Of a DNA stretch of 64,000 bases, positions 48,520 to 56,975 are shown piece after piece (the first letter of the stretch is position 1; every line of letters starts with the position of its first letter). The notes under the pieces were generated by a model. That model saw nothing but the letters and a program-made list of their open reading frames with translations, ran no database searches and was not told the origin of the DNA. Origin of the DNA: Melampsora larici-populina 98AG31. Lineage: Eukaryota; Basidiomycota; Pucciniomycetes; Pucciniales; Melampsoraceae. Location of the stretch: assembly GCF_000204055.1 (NCBI RefSeq), contig NW_006768834.1, positions 299,380-363,379 on the forward strand, written 5' to 3'. Made by a program: the position numbers and the translations under genes.

Positions 48520-51500
48520 CTAGCGTGCCCCAATGGCTCCAATTCCAGGACCTAGAAGGGATGTTTTCGGCAAAGACAAGACCAACCCAGTGGCCGCAAT
48601 GGTTGTTTTTAAGCTCGCCTCCTCTGTTACCCCAGTCTCATTGTTTCTATATAATCTGTTATTTTGGAGAAAACCTTGCTTGCCAATATTCTCTTGACAA
48701 TACGGAGTAAAGGAAATAAAAGACTCACATTGCGGGGGTGTTAATGCAATAGAATCACTGCACACCCCCTCGTCACTGTGCCTAGCGTGCCCCATGGGCT
48801 CCTTTCGAGTCATTCCAGGGGTTGTTTTCGGATGTGACGAGACCAAATCCATGGTCGCAATGTCTGCTCTATCCGTGACGTCGGCGTGGTACAGCTTTAA
48901 CTTTGAAATGTGGAAAGTCGGATGTGATTGGTCGCCAGGTCCTAATTGAAGGCGGTAATCACGGCCGGAGTTCAAGACTTCTAAAACTTCGTATGGTCCG
49001 TCATAACGTGCTCTAAGTTTACCTGTAGGTCTGAATTTTCCACCAACCACTTGTTGCCTATCCGTACTGTCGATCAACACTTGGTCCCCTACGATGAAGG
49101 GTTGGGCCTCTCGACGGCGAAGGTTGTACTGATAGGCCTGTTCGACTTTGTTACTCCATAGTCGATCCCTCCATGCCGCCCATTCGGCCTGACGCCTTTC
49201 AATCCAATACTTGACATCGTCAGTATCTTCTTCTCGAGGGTCCGGGATTGGAAATAACCGCGGAATCCGACCATAGACGAATTGAAATGGTGATACCCCC
49301 GTGGAAACATTGACGGCAGAATTGATTGCAAATTCGGCTGCAGGAAGGGATTGGAACCATTTGCCATGCTTTTCGGCCGCAAAGTGTCGCAGAATTTGAC
49401 CTACAGTTTTGTTTGTTCTTTCACTGCGCCCATCAGCTTGTGGGTGGTACGATGTCGATAAGTTGATTTTTACACCCAGAAGCTCGTGCAGACGCTTCCA
49501 GAATCGAGAAGTCCAGGCTTTGTCTCGGTCGCCAATAATCGACGCCGGCAATCCAAAGATAGAAGACCAGGCCGTGTACAATCGAGCCGCTGACTTATCC
49601 GCTGTGTCCGTTTGCGAAGCTGGGATCAATCTAACAAAACCAGTTAGCCGGCATGTACACGACAAAATCATGTCATACCCGGAAACTTTGGGAAATGGCC
49701 CAATAAAGTCAATAGCAATTGATTCCATAGGGCTGCTTGGGATCTCTGGGCTCTGCAACTTGCCGGTGGTACTTGTTGTTCGAGCTTTGATTCTCTGGCA
49801 GGAGTCACAACACCGTAACTGGGTCTCCACGTCCTTCGCTAATCCAGGCCAAAAGAAAGTGGTCCGTAACCGTGCAGTTGTCTTCAGAACACCTAGATGC
49901 CCCAGTGCCTTGTGCGCTTGTTCGACGAAATCATGACGAAGAGTGCCGTGCTGGGGAATTACCAACCGTCCATCTAGGTACATAAGATTGTCTTTCACGA
50001 CACAATCTTCTCGTAGAGGTAGAACCTTTTGCAATTTGATACAGAACTTGTCTCTCCGATACCCTTCATTAATCAGTTGAATTTCTTCATCTCTGAGAGC
50101 TGATTTAACTTCACACAATGCTATGTCCTCCCTTCGCGAAAGTGCATCAGCAACTGAGTTATCCTGTCCTTTGAGATATTTAAAATCAAGATCAAATTGT
50201 GAAAGTGTTTCTAACCATCTTGCTTGCCGCCTACTAAGATTACGTTGCGTTAAAAGCGTGGTCAGAGAGTGATGATCAGACATTACGTTAATTCTCATCC
50301 CCAGTAATAACAACCGCCATTTATTTAGCGCATTGATCACAGCCAAAAGTTCTTGTTCGTGAACAGGATAATTTTTCTCCGCAGGGTTCATAGTACGGCT
50401 CTCATACGCGATTGGTGATGCCGTATCCCACTGTAGCCCTTGAAACAAGGCTGCCCCCAATCCGTTTCCACTGGCATCAGTAAATAACCAAAGTGGTTCC
50501 TCAGACTCATAATCTAAATTTCGAAGGACTGGAAGTGTTGTTATTAGCCGTTTAATATTGTTGAAAGCAGTTTCTTCTGCCTCGCCCCACCGGAATGGCT
50601 TGCCTTTTAATGAGGTGCTTGTCAAAGGAGAAAGTGTTCCCACATAATGAGATAATCCATCTACGAACTTTTTCATCCACTGAACTGTTCCTAAAAACTT
50701 AAGTAACTGTTTAGAGTTTGACGGAGAAACCCATTTAGATATTTTCTCTACTTTCTCATCATCTGGACTGACACCATCCTCATTAATCACATGTCCTAGG
50801 AACTTGATTTCTCGTCGAAACAACTTGCTCTTCTTGACTGAACAATAGAGCTTTGCAGCACGCATTCTTTCCAATACTTGTCTCACATGCTCTTCATGCT
50901 CTTCAACCGTCTGAGAAAATATAACTATATCATCTATGTAAACCACACAAATTTTTCCAACTAAATCACCCAAGATCTCTTCATTTCTTGCTTGATGTGT
51001 TGCAGGTCCATTGGTAAGCCCCGTGGGCATAACCACCCACTCAACCAATCCCCAAGGAGTCTTCACCGCCGTCAGCGGGATGTCCTCCTCCCTCATCCTA
51101 TCTTGAAAGAATGCACTGACTTGGTCTACTATTGACCATACCTTCCCAGTTGCCACTAATCTTACAGACTCATCTACATTTGGCAATGGTGACCTGTCTT
51201 TCACTGTGTACTTATTCAGCTTACGATAGTCACATACCCAACGCGGCAGCTCCGCCGGATCCTTCTTAGGAATTATCAGGGACGGTGAAGCATATTGACT
51301 ATGCGACTTCCTGATGTGTCCCGCCAGCATATGTTGATCTATGAGTTTCCGCCATGATGCCAAGTGTCTTGCTGGGTATCCAAATTGTTTCTCGTTGATT
51401 ATAACGTCTGGGTCTGTCAGAATGATCTTGTGTCTAACACGTCGAGATGCATCTGGTAAACCCTCCGGGAAAATCTCATCCGGTGGGTCCCCTTCCTCCA

Positions 51501-52608
51501 CAGGAGGAAGTTCTGCAGGAAAAACATCTGCAAAGTCTTTTAGTACGGACATTTCCCGCTTGCTCATATCTTGGGCCTTTTTGATCTTGGTCAAGTTTTC
51601 AATGGCACATAAAACACGATCCAATTCCCTCTGCATTTCTTTTTCATAAAGCACCTTGCCACTACTGGTATGCACAACACAACGGCGATGTAAAGAAATG
51701 TCCAATTTGAATTTTGAGAGAAACGGAGAACCCAATATCATATCATAAGTAGATCCTAGTGGTGCTAATTTGAAAAAAACAGCTCCAAATCGTAGGTTGG
51801 GTTGTTCAGATTTGAGATTAGCAATTGCAAATTCTCGCAATACTAAGGGTTTTCCTTCAGTAGAGATCGCTAAGCGTACCTCAACAGGTGCTACCAAGGG
51901 CCTTCGAACCACACGCAGGTCATGCGCCATCTTGTCGGATAGTAAGTTCGTTCCAGCCCCTGAATCAATCAATGCCCGTACCCGTTTTCCATTACACATT
52001 AGCTCCAAGATAATAGGGGAGGTTGATGGTGGGACTACGCACCCAGAACTCTCCTCGGCCATTTCCTCTACTTGTCCAGCCCGAAATTGATCTGCTTCCT
52101 CGTAGGCCGCAATGTCCTCCGCTAACATATCAGGAAATGTATCAATTGCGGCGACCCGAGAAGTGGGTAGTGCGGGCGGAGGTCTTCCTGCTGGTCGTTG
52201 AGTAGGCGCTCCAGGGATTCCAGTAGGAGCCGAGGTGATCGTCGAGGTTGCTGTTGCTGATGCACGGGCGGGTCTTGGTCCTGGGTTGAAGTCAGAAGGT
52301 ACTGAGATGAATCGCATGCTCTTATTCGTACAGGCAGGGTTGTTGCATTTGTCTTTACAGATTGGACAAATGCCTGATCGTCGAAGGTATTCATGATAGC
52401 GCCACGCGTTGTCAGCTCGTTCCTCATCCGTTCGAGATCGATTTTGAACAGGCCCACGCGGAGTAGATGCAATCGATGTGTTTGAATTGCTTTGAACCGT
52501 GTTGTGTCTAACACGCTGGCCTGCTCCTGTTAATAACTTTGCATCTGTCAGGAACTTCCAAATTCCATCGGCTGCCTCCTTGAACTTTGGGAAAGTGAAT
52601 GAATCCGA
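48520..52608 (-). CDS. pol: Pol portion of the gypsy polyprotein
   Basis: The open frame continues from the codon after the TGA; the first Met is at 52,317. It contains the Gag zinc knuckle, aspartic protease ALIDSGAGTNLLS, and reverse transcriptase with the YIDDIVIFSQ active site (about 50,915-50,945). Next are RNase H WLFTDASGNGLGAALF, and integrase with the HHCC finger ending CDSCQRIK and the D,D,E segments DFIGPFP, IIGDRDKAWTS and SERTNKT. A C-terminal GPY module (YDGPYEVLEV) and HPTFHISKLKLYH complete the core. No chromodomain follows. The last ~90 residues run into a duplicated segment (48,462-48,604 vs 48,723-48,864), so the true C-terminus may be earlier. Confidence 0.93.
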   Translation of the reverse strand, partial: SDSFTFPKFKEAADGIWKFLTDAKLLTGAGQRVRHNTVQSNSNTSIASTPRGPVQNRSRTDEERADNAWRYHEYLRRSGICPICKDKCNNPACTNKSMRFISVPSDFNPGPRPARASATATSTITSAPTGIPGAPTQRPAGRPPPALPTSRVAAIDTFPDMLAEDIAAYEEADQFRAGQVEEMAEESSGCVVPPSTSPIILELMCNGKRVRALIDSGAGTNLLSDKMAHDLRVVRRPLVAPVEVRLAISTEGKPLVLREFAIANLKSEQPNLRFGAVFFKLAPLGSTYDMILGSPFLSKFKLDISLHRRCVVHTSSGKVLYEKEMQRELDRVLCAIENLTKIKKAQDMSKREMSVLKDFADVFPAELPPVEEGDPPDEIFPEGLPDASRRVRHKIILTDPDVIINEKQFGYPARHLASWRKLIDQHMLAGHIRKSHSQYASPSLIIPKKDPAELPRWVCDYRKLNKYTVKDRSPLPNVDESVRLVATGKVWSIVDQVSAFFQDRMREEDIPLTAVKTPWGLVEWVVMPTGLTNGPATHQARNEEILGDLVGKICVVYIDDIVIFSQTVEEHEEHVRQVLERMRAAKLYCSVKKSKLFRREIKFLGHVINEDGVSPDDEKVEKISKWVSPSNSKQLLKFLGTVQWMKKFVDGLSHYVGTLSPLTSTSLKGKPFRWGEAEETAFNNIKRLITTLPVLRNLDYESEEPLWLFTDASGNGLGAALFQGLQWDTASPIAYESRTMNPAEKNYPVHEQELLAVINALNKWRLLLLGMRINVMSDHHSLTTLLTQRNLSRRQARWLETLSQFDLDFKYLKGQDNSVADALSRREDIALCEVKSALRDEEIQLINEGYRRDKFCIKLQKVLPLREDCVVKDNLMYLDGRLVIPQHGTLRHDFVEQAHKALGHLGVLKTTARLRTTFFWPGLAKDVETQLRCCDSCQRIKARTTSTTGKLQSPEIPSSPMESIAIDFIGPFPKVSGYDMILSCTCRLTGFVRLIPASQTDTADKSAARLYTAWSSIFGLPASIIGDRDKAWTSRFWKRLHELLGVKINLSTSYHPQADGRSERTNKTVGQILRHFAAEKHGKWFQSLPAAEFAINSAVNVSTGVSPFQFVYGRIPRLFPIPDPREEDTDDVKYWIERRQAEWAAWRDRLWSNKVEQAYQYNLRRREAQPFIVGDQVLIDSTDRQQVVGGKFRPTGKLRARYDGPYEVLEVLNSGRDYRLQLGPGDQSHPTFHISKLKLYHADVTDRADIATMDLVSSHPKTTPGMTRKEPMGHARHSDEGVCSDSIALTPPQCESFISFTPYCQENIGKQGFLQNNRLYRNNETGVTEEASLKTTIAATGLVLSLPKTSLLGPGIGAIGAR

Positions 52609-53895
52609 TCAAAGAAGGTTTTCACGTGCCATCATATCTCTAAACAGTAAAGGCGCCCCCCAGGTAATAAATTCCGCTAGGTTTCTATCCGTAAGATGGT
52701 TTGATCGTTTGACTAATCGATGAAGTTGTCTTGCTCGATTGACGTAAGCGTCGAAGGTTTCAGATGGTCGCATTTCGAGACGTCGTAGCGCTTCCTCAGT
52801 GTCCGCCAACCACGAATGCGGTAGAGTACCCATGGCCATCATCTGCATCGCACCCGACCAGGATTGTTGACGTAAATCCTCCTTATTTGCCTGATACCAC
52901 GAGGATAACTCATCGTTATTGAGTAACGAACCAAGCAGCTTGAGGCGTTCCCAATCATCCGAGAGGTTCTTGACCTCAAATGTTTCTTCAATCATCTCTT
53001 GCCAATGAAAAAGATCCGCCGGGTTACCAAACTTGCCATTAAATTTGGGCAAGTCGCTCAATTTGATACGATCCGCCGTCATGAGAGTTACGATTGGGGT
53101 TGCTGGTAATTCCGGTCCCGTCGCTTGATAGTAGTGAACGTACGGCGTATGTATCGTAGGCGGCACGTGTGTCGACACTGGAGTTGCTGGCTGATAAGCA
53201 GTTCCGCTTGCTGGCTGTGCGGAGGCTGGTTCCTGCTGATAGGTAGGGTTCGGTGGAGCAGATCGGCCTTCTTGTCTGTTCGATCCTCCCGGTAAAGGAG
53301 TAGGAGTCTGTGGACTTGTATTGACATAATGGACAAAGGATCGTCCAGTTTCTTGCGAAGACTCTTCTGCAGGATTCGGATCCGATTTCGCGGGTATATC
53401 AGGTTGAGAACTCGCTGCTTTCTCGGCCATCAGCTCTCTCACCAGCTTTTGCAAAACAAGTGTTTCTTGACGTGACTGAGCTAAGGCTTCATTTTGAGCT
53501 TTCAATCCCTCGACTTGTTGTCTCAAGGACTCAATAGTATCTTGATCGTTAGACATCGTCTTATTCGTCTCGCTAGTTAAGGTAGGATCCGCTAGCGTCG
53601 TACCCGAGTGTCTCGTTTCAGGAGTGTCAGTCGAAAAATGTCCAGGTGGGTGTGGGGTTTGGTTACCCGGTAGGCCTAAGAGCTTCTGAAAGTGCGAGTT
53701 GACCACTGTTCTTTCGGATGCTGACGGCGAGATCGGTGGTGGCGAAAAGTGCAAAGGTGACACTTCAGCAGGGCTTGGTTTGTGACTTGACGCGTAAAGT
53801 ATTCGGTCTGTAGGCGCTGGCGACCCCGAGACAGAAAAACCCTCTGGTCTCCTCAAGTAACTTGGAGCAGGCGGTGGAGGTGGTGATTCGACCAC
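52609..53895 (-). CDS. gag: Gag portion of the gypsy polyprotein, ended by TGA
   Basis: 428 residues from ATG 53,895. It has a Pro/Ser-rich start, a Gln-rich coiled segment (QQVEGLKAQNEALAQSRQET), and a capsid-like region (LPKFNGKFGNPADLFHWQEM, LLGSLLNNDELSSWYQ, NRARQLHRLVKRS). It stops at a TGA (52,609-52,611) after ARENLL. The same frame is open on the other side of the TGA and contains the zinc knuckle CPICKDKCNNPAC (52,355-52,393), so the capsid and its nucleic-acid-binding knuckle are separated by this single codon. A CGA codon would restore continuity. Readthrough is possible but the TGA-T context is not a known leaky one. Confidence 0.85.
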   Translation of the reverse strand: MVESPPPPPAPSYLRRPEGFSVSGSPAPTDRILYASSHKPSPAEVSPLHFSPPPISPSASERTVVNSHFQKLLGLPGNQTPHPPGHFSTDTPETRHSGTTLADPTLTSETNKTMSNDQDTIESLRQQVEGLKAQNEALAQSRQETLVLQKLVRELMAEKAASSQPDIPAKSDPNPAEESSQETGRSFVHYVNTSPQTPTPLPGGSNRQEGRSAPPNPTYQQEPASAQPASGTAYQPATPVSTHVPPTIHTPYVHYYQATGPELPATPIVTLMTADRIKLSDLPKFNGKFGNPADLFHWQEMIEETFEVKNLSDDWERLKLLGSLLNNDELSSWYQANKEDLRQQSWSGAMQMMAMGTLPHSWLADTEEALRRLEMRPSETFDAYVNRARQLHRLVKRSNHLTDRNLAEFITWGAPLLFRDMMARENLL

Positions 53896-53922
53896 TTGCT
53901 TCTGCTTCTCCTTACGGGCTAA

Positions 53923-54206
53923 TCAAATAAGACTGTCTGGATCGTCCAGGTAATTATGCGGTTTCAGAGAAGTCCCGCCAGTCATTCGACTGGACTTTGA
54001 GTATACTGATGTGCTGAGTGCTAAGATAGTTTTCGGGTAACCGAGTTTGATTGGCTGAGAGTTCTTCGAGACCGATTGACAGATTGACAGAGTAGCAGAG
54101 GTGCAGAGTGACAGAAATAGAAGTGATGATAAAAAGAAAAAAATGATGAAAATAGATTGTTTTGACTTTGTTGGTTTTTTTTTTTCGAAGTGCAAGTCAA
54201 AAAAAG
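53923..54206. other. 5' untranslated leader of the gypsy element
   Basis: It lies between the 5' LTR and the Gag start on the minus strand. The sequence next to the LTR (complement of about 54,188-54,206) is the primer-binding position, but I cannot assign a tRNA. Confidence 0.5.
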
Positions 54207-54556
54207 TGTAAGGTTCAGGAAACCTTCACTAAAGGGTCCGGAAACTTTGTCCGGCACGACTTCTCACGAGAGCGCAGATGGACTTGGAACTTCGGTTTAA
54301 TATTACGAACTAGCTCCAGATGGTCCAAAACGAGGCTCTCTGAGGAGTAAGCGATCACAACAATCCAAGAAACACAAAAGAACCCAAATGGGGTACATAA
54401 TAAAGAGAAACTCACCTAGCTCCAGATGGTCCAAAACGAGGCTCTCTGAGGAGTAAGGAACCATCCGAAGCCGGGCGTGAGAGAGAAAGGTAAGTTCTAA
54501 CTATCTAAACCCATGATATAAACCCATAGCTACTGTCTACACGTGTACTCCTTACA
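54207..54556 (-). repeat. 5' LTR of the gypsy element
   Basis: 350 bp. It matches 47,661-47,997 except for a 13-bp insertion (TGATATAAACCCA-like duplication near 54,513) and few substitutions. Confidence 0.93.
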
Positions 54557-54561
54557 AAACC

Positions 54562-55142
54562 ACCACAGCGCTGTGGCAAAAAAATTGCAGCACGGTTGCA
54601 GGGACCAATCCCTGGCCTGCAAAGATGGTGTGGCTTAAAAAATCACTGTGCATTGCCGGGCGCAGTCAATTGCTGCACATTGCCGGTCACAGTCAATCTC
54701 AGTGGAAGGCCAAAAATACCGCAAAAAAACATCAAGTTGATATTTTGGTAAGCAGTAGGTGGGAATTCTCAAACCCCTTGACCGTGCGTAGCAGGGTACC
54801 CCCTGTGGTTGCCTTGCTGCAACAGCAACCCGGTACAACCGCAGTGACCCCGCACAACGTCCCCAGCGGGGCGGTTTGCGTGTTGCTATCATGTACAAGT
54901 AGATGCAGAAAGTATATGTTGCCCTGTAGTGATCTTTTGGCTCCAAGGGTGTTGTATCTTTTCTGTGTCTACTTGTACATACAGGTCTGCTCATTATATC
55001 ACTGAAACTGAAATCATGGTCTTAATTGGCATTGAGATGACTAAAATCCTTCAAGGCATGCTCATCTTCTTCAAATGAATCAACAGACAAGTCTCTCATT
55101 TTGCCCTAAAAAAACTCAAGGTTCAGTATGGCTTACCACCAG
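54562..55142. other. Intergenic region between gypsy element and locus C
   Basis: No supported gene. It includes a GC-richer patch near 54,790-54,880. Confidence 0.4.
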
Positions 55143-55173
55143 TAAGAATGTCTTGAAGTCTTCGATGAGGGAT

Positions 55174-55422
55174 CTAATAGTAAGCACTTCTGCACAATCA
55201 GCACAACTTCAACTCGAAGTTTTATCTAAACAACTCTCTGACCTAATAGTAAGCACTTCTGCACAATCAGCACAACTTCAACTCGAAGTTTTATCTAAAC
55301 AACTCTCTGACCTATTATCAGGCACAAGGTTATGAGTTATGAATTAGTTTATGAAGTTATTGACTTTAGATAACTGATCTTTGATCAGATGAAAGAAACA
55401 ATGAATTCTCTTTCCCAAAGAT
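55174..55422 (-). repeat. Intron-less copy of exon 1 end + X + Y + Y (locus C)
   Basis: The junctions GAGAA|TTCATT and AATAG|GTCAGAG equal the spliced products of the upstream intron-containing set. Both introns are missing to the base. Confidence 0.9.
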
Positions 55423-55813
55423 AGAATTTCTATTCACCTAATAGTAAGCACTTCTGCACAATCAGCACAACTTCAACTCAAAGTTTTATCTAAACAACTC
55501 TCTGACCTATATTGTAAACAACTTAATTAGAAAAGATAAAAGCATTAAATAAAGAAACTTGTTAAGAATTTGTAAGTACCTATTATCAGGCACAAGGTTA
55601 TGAGTTATGAATTAGTTTATGAAGTTATCGACTTTAGATAACTGATCTTTGATCAGATGAAAGAAACAATGAACTACATAGAAACATTAAGAAACAGAAA
55701 TTAGAAATATCATCATTACTACGATCTATATTAATTTGAAGCTAAAGTTAAAAATGACTTACTTCTCTTTCCCAAAGATGGGGAAAGAGAAGTGAAATGA
55801 ATCGGTCTAAGAG

Positions 55814-55862
55814 TATATAAGCAATCGATAATTTCAATTCATTGGGGCAACTAATGATGTAA
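55814..55862 (-). promoter_or_regulatory. Candidate promoter of locus C
   Basis: TTACATCATT, then CCCCAATG 5 nt later, then TATATA about 20 nt before the hairpin. Locus A has TGACATCATT and CCCCAATG 6 nt apart and 44 nt before its hairpin (46 nt in locus C). The spacing agreement suggests a conserved promoter. Confidence 0.55.
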
Positions 55863-56452
55863 TTCTCTTTTCATTTGATTTTAATTTGCCGTTAATCCAA
55901 TTTCACTCGTAACTCCTTTTCACTAATTTTGATGTTCATCTTAATGTCGATTGCACACTTCAACAACCAGATATGCTTCAACAGATCTGTACTCATACAT
56001 TCCAAGGGATTGGAGCCTGCCATGTTCTCATGAACTGGCAACAGTCCAGGATGATTCTGGCTATCTATCACCCCAAATCATTGATAAACAGTGGATGCTA
56101 CATTTGCTCCAGTCTACACAACCAGACTCACTCTGCAAAATCAAAATTTGATTACACAAGTTTACACACCGAACTCTTACTTACAAATCATGTGTAAAAA
56201 GTCATTTTGGGCTCTAAGGGGGGTGTTTGTGTCAGAAATGACTTGGTGAGTCAATCTGCTTGGCCATTTTTTTTACAAACCTCTGACAAGTGGGTCTAGG
56301 TACCTAATGGACCTAATATTAAGTCCTTAAGTACCTTACTTAAGTATTTAAATACTTAGGTGGCCACTTATGTACCTTGAGTAAGTAGGTGGAGCACCTC
56401 TCATCACAACTCCTGGGGTACAGAACAGCATAGACTTGTATCTTTACAATAA

Positions 56453-56741
56453 GGGGGCTCAAGTCAAATTTTTTGCGGCCTTTTCTTAACAAATTGGGGA
56501 AAGTTTTTGTGGGTACTGTGCTGTAGAAACTTTTCCCAATTCGTAAAAAAGGACTGTAAAAATTTCTTTTGGATCTCCTTCTGAGCAGCAGATTTACGCA
56601 AATTTGCGTAAATTTGCTGCTTAAAAAAATTTGGGATGTTGTATAACTTTTCCCAATTGCATGAAATTTTGCGTAAATTTTATGCAATTGGGAAAAAAAA
56701 ATTACAATGAAAGTAGTAAAATATTTTGACTTGAGCCCCCC
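56453..56741. mobile_element. MITE with TAA target duplication
   Basis: The left end GGGGGCTCAAGTCAAA and the complement of the right end GGGGGGCTCAAGTCAAAA match, flanked by TAA on both sides (56,450-56,452 and 56,742-56,744). The interior is full of palindromes, for example GCAGATTTACGCAAATTTGCG. A 3-bp TAA duplication and G-run start suggest the PIF/Harbinger class. No coding capacity. Confidence 0.8.
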
Positions 56742-56975
56742 TAATACAAGGGTGAATTATGCAGTGATAGAGTGAAGAAAAGGAACTTTTGCCAAAAAAA
56801 AACCCTGCAAATTTTTTTGGTGGGTATTACTGGGACCCCCTAACCTTTGGGTCCTGGGCCGGGGCCGGGGCCGGGCTCTGGTCAAGACTAGACTGGAGAA
56901 ACTGTACTCATACAAGCCCCTCTGGACGCCCATGAAGGAGCCGAGGCAGCTGCACGCACATAATTTGGTCAGATT

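Larger units (their letters stand above)
47661..54556 (-). mobile_element. Complete Ty3/gypsy LTR retrotransposon (6896 bp)
   Basis: LTRs at 47,661-47,997 (3') and 54,207-54,556 (5') start TGTAAGG and end CCTTACA. They differ by a 13-bp insertion and very few substitutions. The 5-bp target duplication AAACC lies at 47,656-47,660 and 54,557-54,561. A purine-rich tract precedes the 3' LTR (complement of 47,998-48,010). Gag and Pol are in one frame on the minus strand. Domain order protease-RT-RNaseH-integrase is that of Ty3/gypsy. The high LTR identity points to recent insertion. Confidence 0.95.
55143..55862 (-). ncRNA. Hairpin-led multi-exon locus C with embedded intron-less copy
   Basis: Minus strand order: TTACATCATT (55,862-55,853), CCCCAATG (55,847-55,840), TATATA (55,819-55,814), perfect 13-bp hairpin with 7-nt loop (55,793-55,761), donor GTAAGT at 55,762, intron 1 to 55,674 (ends ATGTAG), X 55,673-55,580 (94 nt), intron 2 55,579-55,507 (ends AATATAG), Y 55,506-55,438 (69 nt). 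A 15-nt spacer (55,437-55,423) follows, then the last 17 nt of exon 1 (55,422-55,406) fused to X' (55,405-55,312) and Y' (55,311-55,243), then Y'' (55,242-55,174), then a tail with CAAGACATTCTTA (55,155-55,143). X/X' and Y/Y' each differ at one base. Upstream motifs and tail are shared with locus A. Function unknown. Confidence 0.62.

Noticed and set aside
55075..55335. Plus-strand 86-aa frame with two copies of a 23-residue unit
   Set aside because: The repeat comes from the Y units; the splice signals and promoter motifs are on the minus strand, so this frame is a shadow.
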